Positions 1 through 10,879 of a stretch of DNA of 64,000 nt are shown one piece after another. Origin of the DNA: Tahibacter soli. GTDB lineage: Bacteria > Pseudomonadota > Gammaproteobacteria > Xanthomonadales > Rhodanobacteraceae. The notes below the pieces were generated by a model. The model ran no database searches, was not told the origin of the DNA, and worked only from the letters and a program-made list of their open reading frames with translations. Every line of letters starts with the position of its first letter. Positions within the stretch are counted from its first letter, which is position 1. Where the stretch lies: contig NZ_JAOVZO020000023.1 in NCBI RefSeq assembly GCF_025717065.2, positions 124,001 through 188,000 on the forward strand, given 5' to 3'. Both the position numbers and the translations under genes were made by a program.

Positions 1-621
1 GTTCTCGGCGCGGTGGATGTAGGTTTCGTCGAACATCACGGCTTCGCCGTCGCGCCAGCTGTAACGCTCGCCGTCGACTTCGATGTAGCAGCGATCGTCG
101 CCCGGCGTGACGAGGCCGAGGTGATAGCGGATCGATCCGGCGTACGGATCGCGGTGCTTGCGCAGTTCGCTGCCGGGCGGCAGCTCGGCGAACATCGCGG
201 CCTTGACGCTCGGAATCGTGTTGAGAATTTCCGTGGTCTTCGGGCACAGCTCCCGCGCGGACGGATGCGCGTCGTCGTACCACTTGAGATAGAAGCGCTT
301 CCAGCCGCGGCGGAAGAACGAATTGAAACCGACGTCGTTGTACGACGAGGCCGCCTTGATCTGCTGCGCGTCGCGCAGCGCGAGCGCCTCGGCGCGGATT
401 TCCTGCCAGCTCGCGGTCAGCGGTTTGAGATCGTCGAAGAACTCGGTCGAGACGTAAGGCTTCGTCGGCACGCGCGAACAGGCGTACATGAACACGTTGA
501 CCGGCGCCATGAACATCGAGTGGTCGGTGAGCTGGCGGAAGAATTTCAGACGCACGCGCCCGCGAAAATGCACGTACAGCGTGCTGCCGACGAAGACGGC
601 CAGGATCACCCACTTCAACAT
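1..621 (-). CDS. Aspartyl/asparaginyl beta-hydroxylase family protein (LpxO-like), 3' end outside window
   Basis: Fe(II)/2-oxoglutarate-dependent hydroxylase of the aspartyl beta-hydroxylase family; close relatives (LpxO) hydroxylate the fatty acyl chain of lipid A at the inner membrane. The start is ATG at 621 with GGAG about ten bases upstream, and 207 codons are present before the window edge. Residues 1-17 form one hydrophobic membrane segment (begins MLKWVILAVFVGSTLYV), as in LpxO. The cupin core carries the metal-binding H-x-D as HRD at residues 156-158, followed by YHLGL, and the distal histidine lies in TYIHRAEN at the edge. Only the last part of the protein is missing. Lipid A is the likely substrate by family, but a protein or peptide substrate cannot be excluded. 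Confidence 0.85.
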   Translation of the reverse strand, partial: MLKWVILAVFVGSTLYVHFRGRVRLKFFRQLTDHSMFMAPVNVFMYACSRVPTKPYVSTEFFDDLKPLTASWQEIRAEALALRDAQQIKAASSYNDVGFNSFFRRGWKRFYLKWYDDAHPSARELCPKTTEILNTIPSVKAAMFAELPPGSELRKHRDPYAGSIRYHLGLVTPGDDRCYIEVDGERYSWRDGEAVMFDETYIHRAEN

Positions 622-784
622 GTGCTGCAGACTCCACCGGAACGGCCGGCGCGTACGGGCGCGCATTATCCGCCATCGGCGCGCGGCTGGCACGGGACGT
701 TGGTCGGTGTTTCGGCGCGTGGGGGCGCGAGGCGTCTTTTGCAAGGGCGCGGGGTCGTCGATTCGACGCCCCCGCGCCGCGCGG

Positions 785-1648
785 TCACCGGTTCTGGATG
801 TAGCAGGCGCCGTCGACGCAGACGATGCCGCCGCCGCCCAGGCCCCCTCGCATGTCGATCACCGGCACGCCGAACGATTCCGCGAGCCAGCGGAACCAGT
901 CGATGTCGGCGGCCGGGCCGGTATCGACGCCGAAATCGAAAAACGTATTGTTGTAGAGCTGTTCCTTCTGCTCGGGAATCGGATTGTCGCGCGCGTCGCG
1001 CGACGCGTCCTTGAGACGTCTCCACCGGTTGACGTTCAGGTCGAAGAAGTAGATCGAGGTCGAACCGTCGCGAAAGCGGAACGTCACCTGGACCGGAACG
1101 CCGTTTTCGTTGAAGTGCGTGAATCGATAGTTCTGGGCGGCGAAGAACGCGATGCGCGCTTCGATGTCCTGGGCGTGCATGCGCACCATTTCCGCGACGC
1201 GCGCTTCGAGGTTCGGGTCCATCACGTTTTCGTACGCGTTGACCGGCAGGCGTTCTCCCGATGTCGTCTGCGCCGACGATTTCGATACGAGGGCCTGCTG
1301 CGCGGCCGGGGCGTCGACGACGCGCGTATTGCCGTTCGTCAGCACCGAGAGGTCGTAGATGAGGGTCGCGATTTCCGGCTCGACCGGCACGGCGATGATG
1401 TTGGGTTCGTACGGCGGCGGCTCGGGATCGTACGGATCGGGAATGTTCGCGATATTCGCGTATTTCGCGACCGTGCCGTTGGCGAGGTTGACGATGTAGC
1501 CTGGCTGCACGCCGGGCGAGTAGAGCTCGCTCCACGCGACGTCGTACATCTGCTGCGGCGTGCAGCCGTCGCAGCCGAAGATCGAAGCGAAAGCGACGGT
1601 CGGCAGGGCCAGGGCGCCCGCGACCGCGACGGCGAAAATTTTCTTCAT
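785..1648 (-). CDS. Secreted protein of unknown function
   Basis: A 287-residue protein with a clear Sec signal peptide (MKKIFAVAVAGALALPTVAFA, cleavage near residue 21). I do not recognise the family. The mature part starts with a CDGC pair, has a proline-rich stretch near residues 70-85, and ends with a Gly-rich segment carrying two more cysteines (IVCVDGACYIQNR), so disulphides are plausible in the periplasm. GGAG lies just upstream of the ATG. It stands alone between the LpxO-like gene and a divergent hypothetical gene. Codon use matches its neighbours and its antisense frames lack this signal-peptide logic, so the reading frame is secure although the function is not. Confidence 0.7.
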   Translation of the reverse strand: MKKIFAVAVAGALALPTVAFASIFGCDGCTPQQMYDVAWSELYSPGVQPGYIVNLANGTVAKYANIANIPDPYDPEPPPYEPNIIAVPVEPEIATLIYDLSVLTNGNTRVVDAPAAQQALVSKSSAQTTSGERLPVNAYENVMDPNLEARVAEMVRMHAQDIEARIAFFAAQNYRFTHFNENGVPVQVTFRFRDGSTSIYFFDLNVNRWRRLKDASRDARDNPIPEQKEQLYNNTFFDFGVDTGPAADIDWFRWLAESFGVPVIDMRGGLGGGGIVCVDGACYIQNR

Positions 1649-1870
1649 GCAAAACTCCGGAATGGGATGTACATGGTTTCGCCGCGACCGGCGAGACGGC
1701 GCGGCGAAACCACGCTAGCGGCGAGTGACGCTGCGCGCGTTCGGACTTCGTTAGCGAAGGGACGAACCGCACGGCCATGTGGACGAGTGCGCGGCGATAG
1801 GTCTGCGGTCCGCTTTGCGCAAGCACATGGACCGAACCCCTCGTAGACCGATCACCTCACGGAGACGCCG

Positions 1871-2506
1871 ATGACGCTGCAACTGACGCTGGTCAACAAC
1901 TCGGGCAAGCCGGGCAACCTGTTCGCGTTTCAACGCTACGGCGGTCTGCGGCAGTCGCTGGCGTGGCTGTCGAAGTACGCCTATCCCGGCACGCAGGTCG
2001 ATTTCTTCTGGGATCCGTCGTCGCTGTGCTTCGTGTGGTCCGGCACCGGCAAGCTCGGACCGGGCGTGGTGATCGACGTCGCGCAGTTCGTACCGGCGGC
2101 GATTTCCGGCACGAACCAGATCACGCTCTCGTACGACGCCGAACACCGCACGTTCTATTTTCACGACCAGGGGCAGGGGCCGCAGAGCGGTCAGCTGTTC
2201 ATCCGCCAGGACACCACGATTCCCGCGCATTCGGCGTCGGTCGGCGTGGGCCTCGCCAACAAGGCGACGCTCGTATTCGACGTGTCGCCGAACCTCATGA
2301 CCGTGATCGACACGCGCGCGACGACGCTGTGGGTCGCGTTCGGCGACTACCAGCAGGGCCAGTACATCGAAGACGTCGAAGCGCTCGGCGCGGTCGAAGT
2401 GACGTTTCCGCCGAACGTCGTGGCGATGACGGCGACGATCGACGCCGACGGCCGGTGGACGGTCGTCGAGAACGTGCTGGGCAAACGGGCGGAGGAGGCG
2501 AGCTGA
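1871..2506 (+). CDS. Hypothetical protein, 211 aa
   Basis: A 211-residue protein with no signal peptide and no membrane segment, starting at an ATG preceded by GGAGA. It opens with MTLQLTLVNNSGKPGNLFAF and is rich in short beta-type stretches (QITLSYD, FYFHDQGQGP), suggesting an all-beta fold such as a jelly roll. I do not recognise a catalytic motif. It runs toward the TonB-dependent receptor gene, leaving 12 bases between the two stop codons. Function unknown. Confidence 0.65.
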   Translation: MTLQLTLVNNSGKPGNLFAFQRYGGLRQSLAWLSKYAYPGTQVDFFWDPSSLCFVWSGTGKLGPGVVIDVAQFVPAAISGTNQITLSYDAEHRTFYFHDQGQGPQSGQLFIRQDTTIPAHSASVGVGLANKATLVFDVSPNLMTVIDTRATTLWVAFGDYQQGQYIEDVEALGAVEVTFPPNVVAMTATIDADGRWTVVENVLGKRAEEAS

Positions 2507-2518
2507 GTCGACGACGCC

Positions 2519-5383
2519 TCAGAACGCCTGCCGATAGCTCGCGTACCAGAAGCGCCCCGGCACCTCGTAGTCGGAGAAGAACGAGTTCGCGAACGCCGCG
2601 TACGACACCGGCGGATCGCGGTCGAACGCGTTGCGCATGCCGAACGCGAAGCGGCCTTTCCACGGCGCGACCCAGCCCGCTTCGAGGTCGATGTACGTCA
2701 CGCTCGGCACGCGGTTCTGCGGCGCCGGCTGCAGCACGCCCGAGCCGTCGAGGTCGGCCATGCGCGTCGGGTTCGAGCACACGTCGAGATACGAATCGTC
2801 GCCGCTGAGCGCGGCGGCGGTCTCGCCGCCGGAGCACGCCTCGTCGGTCGCCGAGAAATACCGCGCGCCGATCGTCGCGTCCCACGCGTCGCGCTGCCAA
2901 TGCAGGTTCAGCGTCGAGCGGATGCGCCAGACGATGCCGTAGAAGCCATTGGGATTGCTGTAGTCGCCGACGACGTTGCCCTGCGCCGGCGAGCCGTCGG
3001 GCAGGAGCGATCCGCGACGCGGCTGGTGCAGCTCGCCCGCGTAGCTGACGTACGTGTTGTCCCAGCTCGCCGAGAAGTCGCCGACGCGCGTGGCGAGGCG
3101 GTAGTTGAGGCCGAAGTCGAACCCTTCGGTTTCGAGGCCCCCGGGCACGTTCTGCTGCGTCGCGAGCACGTGCGCGATCGTGCCGTCGGGGTTGCGGCGC
3201 ACGCGCGCGCACGCGCCGGTGTCGCCGCGCTGGTAGCAGTCGTCGACCACGGCCTGTTCCGACCGGCTGCTGATCGCGTCGCGGATCTGCACGCGGAACC
3301 AGTCGACGTTCGCGGTCAGGCCGTCGATCCACGACGGCGACCACACGAGGCCGAGCGATCGCGACAGCGCGCGTTCGGGCTGCAGCTCGCGATTGCCGCC
3401 GACGGTGCTGGCGATGCCTTCGGGCTGCGCCACGTCGACCGGCACGCCGAGCGCGGCGCAGCGCGCGAGCGTCGACGACGACGGATCGTTTTCGGCCGCG
3501 CACGGATCGTAGACGAAGGCGACCTGCGTGCTCGCGCCGGCGTAGAGATCGAGCACGCTCGGCGCGCGAAATCCCTGCGCGATGTTGCTGCGCACGAGCA
3601 CGTCGTCGACGGGCTTCCAGCGCAGGCCCGCCTGCGAATTGGTCGTGCCGCCGAACGCCGAATAGTCGGAATAGCGCGACGCGAGCGACACTTCGAGCTG
3701 CCGCGCGAACGCTGCGTCCCCGAGCAGCGGCACGTTGAGCTCGAGCCAGGCCTCGTCGACGGAATAGCTGCCCGAGGTCGGCCGGTACGTCGAACCCGTG
3801 CCGTTCGCGTTGCCGCTCGCGATGAGTTCGTCGGGATGGTCGTAGCCGTCTTCCTTGCGGTGCTCGTAGCCGATCGCGACGCCGAGGCCGCCCGCCGGCA
3901 GATCGAAGGCGACGCCTTCGGCGTGCGCGGCGAAGTCCTTCGACTCGGAGCGCTTGCGGTTGGTCACCGAGGCGACGACGTAGTCGAGCATCTCGGGCGT
4001 GAGCGATCCCAGCGGGCCGAACAGGTTCAGCGGCACGCAGCCGGCGATCGGCGCGTCGGGCGTGCCGCAGCGCGCGACGCCCGACGCGTCGAAGAACGAC
4101 GGGCCGAGCGCGAGCGCCATTTTGGAATTGTCCGCATACGGCGTGCCGGTCGCGCGCTGCGTCGTGCGCGTCGCGGTGTAGTCGACGCCCCAGGTGAACT
4201 CGCGCGAGCCGATCCGCGCGAGCCCGTCGACGCCGACGTGCGCGCGCGTGGTCGCGGATTTCTGCTCGAATCGCCGCGGGCCGGCTTCGGCGAAGCGGCG
4301 CGTGACGCCGATCACCGGCTCGTCGAACGGGTTGTAGACGTTGTCGGGCGAGATCGAAAGCTCGCCGTCGGGGCCTTCGGAGAACGGCGAGAAGCTGACG
4401 GTCGGCTCGGCGAGCTGCTGCGCCGAGCGGCGCTCGTTGCGGAACACCTTCGCCGACAGCGCAAGATCCGGCGTGATCTCGTAGCGGCCCTGCGCGAAGA
4501 TCGAGCGGCGCTCCTGCGGCGTCTGCAGGTAGTTGCGCAGCGCGTAGTTGTAGCGGTCGAACGGCGCGCCGCGCAGGAAGTCGTCCGGCGACGTGCCGTC
4601 GCGGCCGCGCCGCAGGCGTTCGTTGTAGAACGTCGACTCGCGCATGACGTTCGGATTCGTCGTGATGCTCGAACCGGTGTATTCGACGGGCAACCGATAG
4701 AACGGCACGCGCGAGATGTCGCGGTCGCGCGCGAAGATCGGATCGTCGTCGCTGTAGCCCACGCCGGCCGCGACGCTCCAGCCGTCGCCGGTGTCGCCCC
4801 ACGTCGCGTCGTACGCGCGCCGGCGGCCGTCGCCGTGCGAATTCTCGCCGTAGTAGAGGCTCGCTTCGCCGCCGCGATAGTCGCGCCGCGTCACGATGTT
4901 GACGACGCCGGCGATCGCGTCCGAACCGTAGATCGCCGACGCGCCGTCCTTGAGCACTTCGACGCGCTCGACGATCGCGAGCGGGATCGACGAAAGATCG
5001 ACGCCGCCGTCGAGCGCCGACACGAAGCGGTGTCCGTCGACGAGGATCAGCGTGCGCGAATCGCCGAGGCTGCGCAGGTTCAGGCGCTGCTCGCCGGTGC
5101 CGCCGTTGTTGACGTTGCGGTTGAGCGACTGGCCGCCGGCGTTGATCGTCTGCAGGATGTCGGCGATGGCGGTGAGGCCCGTGCGCAGCATTTCCTCGCG
5201 CTCGATCACCAGCACCGGATGCTGCGTTTCCATGTCGACGCGGCGGATGTGCGAGCCGATGACGCTGATCTCGCGCAGCGCGGTGCCGCGCTCTTCGGGG
5301 TCCCCGGCGCCCTGTGCGAGCGCGTTGCCGGCGGCGAGCGCGAGTAAGGAAAAAGTATACGACGATCTGCGAAGCTTCGACAC
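2519..5383 (-). CDS. TonB-dependent outer-membrane receptor
   Basis: An outer-membrane beta-barrel transporter of 954 residues that would take up a large or scarce substrate using TonB energy. A GTG start at 5383 is chosen because GGAGG lies eight bases upstream and the signal peptide (SSYTFSLLALAAGNALAQ) follows at once; an ATG 13 codons earlier has no ribosome site. The plug begins near residue 35 with ISVIGSHI, continues with LNLRSLGDSRTLILVDGHR and ASAIYGSDAIAGVVNIV, and the barrel ends in aromatic QAF. Plug wording resembles the large Oar/SusC-related receptors common in Xanthomonadales and Caulobacterales. No regulator or substrate enzyme is adjacent, so the ligand is unknown. There is no STN domain. 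Confidence 0.92.
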   Translation of the reverse strand: MSKLRRSSYTFSLLALAAGNALAQGAGDPEERGTALREISVIGSHIRRVDMETQHPVLVIEREEMLRTGLTAIADILQTINAGGQSLNRNVNNGGTGEQRLNLRSLGDSRTLILVDGHRFVSALDGGVDLSSIPLAIVERVEVLKDGASAIYGSDAIAGVVNIVTRRDYRGGEASLYYGENSHGDGRRRAYDATWGDTGDGWSVAAGVGYSDDDPIFARDRDISRVPFYRLPVEYTGSSITTNPNVMRESTFYNERLRRGRDGTSPDDFLRGAPFDRYNYALRNYLQTPQERRSIFAQGRYEITPDLALSAKVFRNERRSAQQLAEPTVSFSPFSEGPDGELSISPDNVYNPFDEPVIGVTRRFAEAGPRRFEQKSATTRAHVGVDGLARIGSREFTWGVDYTATRTTQRATGTPYADNSKMALALGPSFFDASGVARCGTPDAPIAGCVPLNLFGPLGSLTPEMLDYVVASVTNRKRSESKDFAAHAEGVAFDLPAGGLGVAIGYEHRKEDGYDHPDELIASGNANGTGSTYRPTSGSYSVDEAWLELNVPLLGDAAFARQLEVSLASRYSDYSAFGGTTNSQAGLRWKPVDDVLVRSNIAQGFRAPSVLDLYAGASTQVAFVYDPCAAENDPSSSTLARCAALGVPVDVAQPEGIASTVGGNRELQPERALSRSLGLVWSPSWIDGLTANVDWFRVQIRDAISSRSEQAVVDDCYQRGDTGACARVRRNPDGTIAHVLATQQNVPGGLETEGFDFGLNYRLATRVGDFSASWDNTYVSYAGELHQPRRGSLLPDGSPAQGNVVGDYSNPNGFYGIVWRIRSTLNLHWQRDAWDATIGARYFSATDEACSGGETAAALSGDDSYLDVCSNPTRMADLDGSGVLQPAPQNRVPSVTYIDLEAGWVAPWKGRFAFGMRNAFDRDPPVSYAAFANSFFSDYEVPGRFWYASYRQAF

Positions 5384-5932
5384 GATGCCTTCCTCCCCAA
5401 GACGGAATCGTTGCGGCGCCACCGGCGTGCCGGGGGCGCGAGGCGCCGACTCTAGCTGAAGGAACTTGCATTAGGAAAGCCTTCGTACGAAACATTTGGG
5501 AGTTCGGTCGCGAAAACCCAATCTCCAGCTGTGGAAAACCGGCCCGGCGCGGGCGGCGCCGGACCGGCATGACGCACCGCGTCAGAAGCGGTATTGCGCG
5601 CCGCGAGGTTCCGCACCGCAAACGTCAGCGTCGCGTTCGACAGGCCCTAACAGCCCGGCGTGAGATCGAGTCGCGTACACACGGCGCCGCGTCGAAGCGG
5701 CCGGAGGCGGGCGATCGGTGCGGCGGCGCGGAACGCGCGGGTTCGCCGAATCGGCGGATCGGACTCAGCGCTTACAGCGACACATCGCCGTGGCGGCGAC
5801 GGCGGAAAGGGCGCGGGGCCTTGCGGTCGGAAGCGTCATTGCGGCGATCGCGTCGAGCGGTCTTGCAGGCTTGCCGGAGGGCCATGCTAGCGAGCCTGCG
5901 CCTCGACGCCGGCAACGATCGGGGACAACGAT
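5384..5932. other. Non-coding stretch
   Basis: About 550 bases between the receptor start and the terminator of the next minus-strand gene. The part next to 5384 holds the receptor promoter region and is relatively AT-rich (about 5440-5530). The rest contains only arginine-rich open frames on both strands, without signal peptides, ribosome sites or recognisable motifs, which look like GC-driven chance frames. I see no RNA gene here. Confidence 0.5.
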
Positions 5933-5958
5933 ACGCCCTCCGGCGAACCGGAGGGCGT
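5933..5958 (-). terminator. Hairpin terminator downstream of the 6002-7480 gene
   Basis: A perfect 11-bp stem (ACGCCCTCCGG with its complement) closed by a four-base loop that reads UUCG on the minus-strand RNA, a stable tetraloop. It lies about 45 bases after the stop codon at 6002. The following T run is poor, so termination may be weak or Rho-assisted. Confidence 0.6.
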
Positions 5959-6001
5959 TGAAACGCGGTCGCGAAACGCAATGCGACGCGAACGGATGGT
6001 G

Positions 6002-7480
6002 TCAGTTCGGATCGAGCTGACAGCAGTAGCCTTCGTCCTTGGTCGGCGTCACGAGCACGTCGACCGACGATGCCGGCATTTCCTTGATCGTCTGGTCGAA
6101 GCGTTCCTGCGGCTGCTCGACCGGCGACCAGTCGACCTGCCAGTCGCGCACGCACTGCGTCTTGCCGTTCGGATCGGTCTGCACCATGTAGAAGTCGAGC
6201 GGATCGCCGACGCCGTCCCAGTCGGTCTGCGTCGCGCCGAGCATCACGAAACGATCCTTCTTGTTGTCGATCGCCTGCAGGTTTTCATGGCGCGCGCTCT
6301 GCGTCGAGTAGCGGAACTGCGCGTTGATCGGACCGAGCGCGCCCGGATCGGCGTCGAGCAGGAAGCCGTCGCCGGCCGTGACCGCGCCGCTGATCGTGCC
6401 GGTCGCGCGCACGCCGATGACCACCGGCAGCGTCGTGAGGATTTCTTCGACGACGTCGTAGGCGACCGAATTGTCCTGCGGATCGCGCCACACGGACTGG
6501 CGCTGGGCCAGACAGTTGCCGGTCGCGAAGCGCGCCATGTAGACCTGTTCGCCGATCGCGCCGGTGGCGTTGACGCTCGTGGAGCCGACGAGCACGTTGT
6601 TGCCGTTGAATTGCGGCTGACGCAGCGCGGTGATGCCGTAGAAGTCTTCGTTGACCGGATCGACGCGGCCGAGCGTGTTGTTGCACACGGGCGCGCCGGC
6701 GCCGGTCGTGCGGAAGATCAGGCCGCGGCGGTCGTTCGCCCAGTTCGCGCCGGCGGCGGCGGAACCGGCGATCACGAGATCGGTGTTCGCGCCGGCCAGG
6801 TTGAGATTTTCGGTCACGGCGCGGAAGCGCAGGCCCGGCAGCGTGCCGGCGCGGATATAGGCCCGGCTCCACAACAGGCCGCCGGCGGCGTTCAGGCGCG
6901 CAATGCGGCCGTGCGTCGTGCCGATCGCGTTGGGCAGCACTTCCTCGCCGACGACGACGAGTTCCGGCGCGATGGTCGGGGACGTCGGATTGCGCGATTC
7001 GATGATGTCCCAGCCCGTCGCGCGGTTCAGCGTCGACTGGTTGCGCAGCACGGTCGCCCACAGCGGACTGCCGTCGCAGCGGATGCGCAGCACGTAGATC
7101 GACTGCGCGCCGATGCCGACCGCGCCGGTGATCGCGAATCCGCCGGCGTTGAACACCTCGACGACCGCGTTGGCCGTCGTGAACGCGTTGCCGGCGACGC
7201 GGTACGCGTTCTGCCACAGCGCGACGCCGTTGTTGTCCACGCGCGTGACCTGCGCCTCGGTGACGTTGCCGTTGCGGCGCGTGCCGACGAGGATCGAGCC
7301 GCCGGTCGGGCAGAAATTCACCGACTTGATGTCCTGGCCGGCGTCGCTCGTGGGACGTTCGCCGTAATAGCTCTCGAAATTCTGCGCCTGCGCGAGCGGC
7401 GCGGCGAGGGCCGCCGCCGCCGAGACGGCGGCGAAGCCGAGAATGCGTTTCAACGATAGTGCATAACTCAGGGATTTCAT
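6002..7480 (-). CDS. Secreted protein, possibly propeller-like, unknown function
   Basis: A 492-residue exported protein. ATG at 7480 is preferred because GGAG precedes it and the signal peptide follows (LKRILGFAAVSAAAALAAPLAQA); an upstream in-frame ATG 30 codons earlier would add an Arg-rich tail. The mature part has repeated beta-strand units of the type GGSILVGTRR, GFAITGAVG, ELVVVGEEV and NVLVGSTS, spaced roughly 45-60 residues apart and often followed by a Trp/Leu-rich strand, like the blades of a beta-propeller used in delta-60-type repeats. Cysteines near the C-terminus (GYCCQLDPN) may pair. No enzyme motif is seen. A hairpin terminator follows. Confidence 0.7.
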   Translation of the reverse strand: MKSLSYALSLKRILGFAAVSAAAALAAPLAQAQNFESYYGERPTSDAGQDIKSVNFCPTGGSILVGTRRNGNVTEAQVTRVDNNGVALWQNAYRVAGNAFTTANAVVEVFNAGGFAITGAVGIGAQSIYVLRIRCDGSPLWATVLRNQSTLNRATGWDIIESRNPTSPTIAPELVVVGEEVLPNAIGTTHGRIARLNAAGGLLWSRAYIRAGTLPGLRFRAVTENLNLAGANTDLVIAGSAAAGANWANDRRGLIFRTTGAGAPVCNNTLGRVDPVNEDFYGITALRQPQFNGNNVLVGSTSVNATGAIGEQVYMARFATGNCLAQRQSVWRDPQDNSVAYDVVEEILTTLPVVIGVRATGTISGAVTAGDGFLLDADPGALGPINAQFRYSTQSARHENLQAIDNKKDRFVMLGATQTDWDGVGDPLDFYMVQTDPNGKTQCVRDWQVDWSPVEQPQERFDQTIKEMPASSVDVLVTPTKDEGYCCQLDPN

Positions 7481-8506
<1,026 letters not shown>

Positions 8507-8512
8507 GGCCGG

Positions 8513-10000
8513 CTACGGCTCGACGTACACCGGATTGCCGATCAACAGCAGCCTGCCGCCCGCATCGCGCACGTTCGCGCGCCGCCAGTGCCGCCGGCCG
8601 TCGCCGGGCCAGTCGAACGCGAGCGCCTGATCGTTCGACGCGATCCCGCGTTCGCCGGCGATCGACGCCGCGCGGCCATCTTCGATCAGCTCCACGCGCG
8701 CGCCGGCCGCGCCGCGCACGCGCACTGTGAACGTCGCCGCCGCGTTCGCCGGCACTTTCAGCGTATCGCCCATCGTCGCGGTCGCATCGCCGCTCGCTGC
8801 CGAGAATTCGAGCCGGCGGTCGCGCGAGCCCGCCACGTCGACGAACGCATGGCCCGCGCGCAGGGCGGCGAGGATCGCGGTTTCCGACAGCTCTTTCGCG
8901 TAGACGACCGTCGTCGGCGTGCCGACCGCGCCGGAGCCCAGGCGCGTCGCCGCGCCGGCGTCGTGATTGTCGCTGCCGCCGACCGCGATCACGCGCAGGC
9001 CGCGATCGAGCAACCCTTCCCAGAACGGCACGCCCGACAGCGGCGTGTCGGCGTCGTTGCCGTTGACGACTTCGACCATCTGCACGCGAGCGAGGTCGGC
9101 GGCCGGCGTCGGCGTCCAGCCGCAGCCCATGCACAGTTCGTTGGAGGGCCGCACCGGATGGTTGATCGAGACGAGGCCGTGTTTCGCCGCCACGTCGCGC
9201 AGCAGCGCGTCCCAGTCGGGCACGGTCGCGCTGCCGACGCGAAAGTCGATCGGCGCCGTCGTGCCGAACACGTTCGCGTGGCCCTGAAACGTCGTGATCT
9301 CGCGCGCGGGCATCAGCAGCGTGCGGTCGAAGTAAGGCTGCAGTTCGCGCAGGGCCGCGAAGTGCGACGTCGTGTTGTGATCGCTCACGGCAATGAAATC
9401 CAGGCCGCGCTCGGCCGCCGCGCTCGCGGTGAGAAACGCGGGGCACGGCGCCTTCGCGCCGCCGCGGGTCGCGCAGCCGCCGTCGCTGTGCGCGGTGTGC
9501 ATGTGCAGGTCGCCGCGATACCAGCCGGGCCGCGCGTTCGCGACGACGCGCAGCGCATCGGGTAGCGCGTCGGCGGCGCCGGTTTTATCGAAGCGGATTT
9601 TGGCGACGAACGACGCGTGCGACGTCTTGCGGATGTTCGGCACGCCGAGCAGGAGCGCCCAGCGTCCGGGCCGGAGGGGACCTGCGCGGAACGACGGCGT
9701 CGCGTCGCTCGCGGCGACCGTGAACGTCGACTTGTTGCCGCCGCTCCAGCCGCGGAAACGGCGAAATCCTTGCGCAGGCTCGGCGTCGAGCAGGCCCAGA
9801 TCGATCGTCGTCTTCTCGTCGCGCCCGGTGTAGCTGAACTCGACGGTGATGCGTTCCACGTCGGAAGGCACGTCGAACGGCACTTCGCGATACGTCTGAT
9901 GATCGCGGCCGTCGAGCGTGCCTTCGAGCACGAGATCGGGTTCGGCCGCCGACGCGGCGAACGCGGCGGCGAGGAGCAGGGCGAACGACAGCGTTTTCAT
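8513..10000 (-). CDS. PHP-domain metallohydrolase, CehA/McbA family, exported
   Basis: A 495-residue exported phosphoesterase-like protein. ATG at 10000 overlaps the stop of the upstream phospholipase pseudogene as ATGA, so the pair was translationally coupled. A signal peptide (FALLLAAAFAASAAE) is followed by a beta-sandwich-like region (about 20-155), then the PHP core: HMHTAHSDG at 166-174, VSDHNT near 205, NHPV near 285 and GGSDNHDAG near 350, which together supply the metal-binding His and Asp residues. The C-terminal 100 residues form another beta domain. CehA-type PHP proteins hydrolyse esters or phosphoesters; the coupled phospholipase gene suggests a phosphoester released from lipid, which is inference. 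Confidence 0.85.
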   Translation of the reverse strand: MKTLSFALLLAAAFAASAAEPDLVLEGTLDGRDHQTYREVPFDVPSDVERITVEFSYTGRDEKTTIDLGLLDAEPAQGFRRFRGWSGGNKSTFTVAASDATPSFRAGPLRPGRWALLLGVPNIRKTSHASFVAKIRFDKTGAADALPDALRVVANARPGWYRGDLHMHTAHSDGGCATRGGAKAPCPAFLTASAAAERGLDFIAVSDHNTTSHFAALRELQPYFDRTLLMPAREITTFQGHANVFGTTAPIDFRVGSATVPDWDALLRDVAAKHGLVSINHPVRPSNELCMGCGWTPTPAADLARVQMVEVVNGNDADTPLSGVPFWEGLLDRGLRVIAVGGSDNHDAGAATRLGSGAVGTPTTVVYAKELSETAILAALRAGHAFVDVAGSRDRRLEFSAASGDATATMGDTLKVPANAAATFTVRVRGAAGARVELIEDGRAASIAGERGIASNDQALAFDWPGDGRRHWRRANVRDAGGRLLLIGNPVYVEP

Positions 10001-10879
10001 GGTTCGATCGGCGTTCCGTGGCAATGCGCCGCGCGGCGCGGATTGCAGCGCGCGGCGGCGCCGTCGGGGAGGCGCACGCGATAGTCGCTCCGGCGCGCGT
10101 CGGGTTCGAAGTAGTCGGTGGAGACGTATTGCGCGCCGCTCGCGAACGCGGCGTCGCGCCGGGCGGTGTCGTTGCGGCGCGCCTCGCGCGTGTCGGCGTC
10201 GGCGCGCGTGCGTACGACGAAGCCGGCGTCGACCGCGCGCGCGATGCGTTCGGCGTCGGCCACCGGATCGTTCAACGTGAGATACGCCGCGGCCGGCGAC
10301 GCTCGTCGGCGTTGATGAACATCGCGCGGTCTTCGAGCGAGCGCCGCTCGCCGCGATGGATCGCGACCTTCGCGGGCGATTCGTCCAGCGCGAAGAACAC
10401 GTTGCCGCGCGCCGCGTCGAGCGTCGGCCACGCGTTCGCGCGAACCGCGTCGCGCAGCGTCGCGTGCGTGCCCTGCACGTCGTCGGGCTCAATCAGTTTC
10501 GACGGAGAAAATACCGATCGGATTTCAGCGTCGACACGGTCGAAGGACGTCGCATCGAACGGCAGCGGCTGCGGCGAGCCGGCGCCGAGCGCGCCGTCCT
10601 TCGCGTTGATCGTGACGAGGATCGGCGCGTGGCGCGGATGCGCATCGGACCAGCGCCGCACGATCGACCGGCACGCGACGAACGTGACGCAGCTGCTGCG
10701 AAAATCGATGTCGGCCAGATGCATCACCGTGAGGCCGGGCTTGCGCATCGCCTCGGCATCGGCAGCTTGTAGCTGTTGCGCGTGCCGAGCGTCTGGATGT
10801 CGTTGAGCCGGGCGGAGCCGCCGGCCGTCGCGCTGCCGACCGGCAGCAGCGCGACGAGGATCGATGCCGCGCGCGGCAT
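9997..10879 (-). pseudogene. Broken Ca2+-dependent phosphatidylinositol-specific phospholipase C
   Basis: Remnant of an exported PI-PLC of the Ca2+-dependent bacterial family. The ATG at 10879 overlaps the receptor stop (TGATG) and leads into a signal peptide and RLNDIQTLGTRNSYKLP, where the family has GTHNSY: the first catalytic His is Arg. The frame then changes near 10755-10766 and resumes at DAEAMRKPG, so roughly 80 residues including much of the active site are missing. HLADIDFRSSCVTF and WSDAHPRHAPILV follow until a one-base loss near 10303, after which ASPAAAYLTLNDP, RTRADADTREAR and QYVSTDY complete the gene in a third frame. The stop overlaps the PHP-gene start. Two frame changes, a deletion and a lost His argue for real decay. 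Confidence 0.8.

Noticed and set aside
2900-5347. 815-codon plus-strand frame opposite the TonB receptor
   Set aside because: Arg/Ala/Val-rich composition with no motif; it is the GC-driven antisense shadow of a clearly recognisable receptor.
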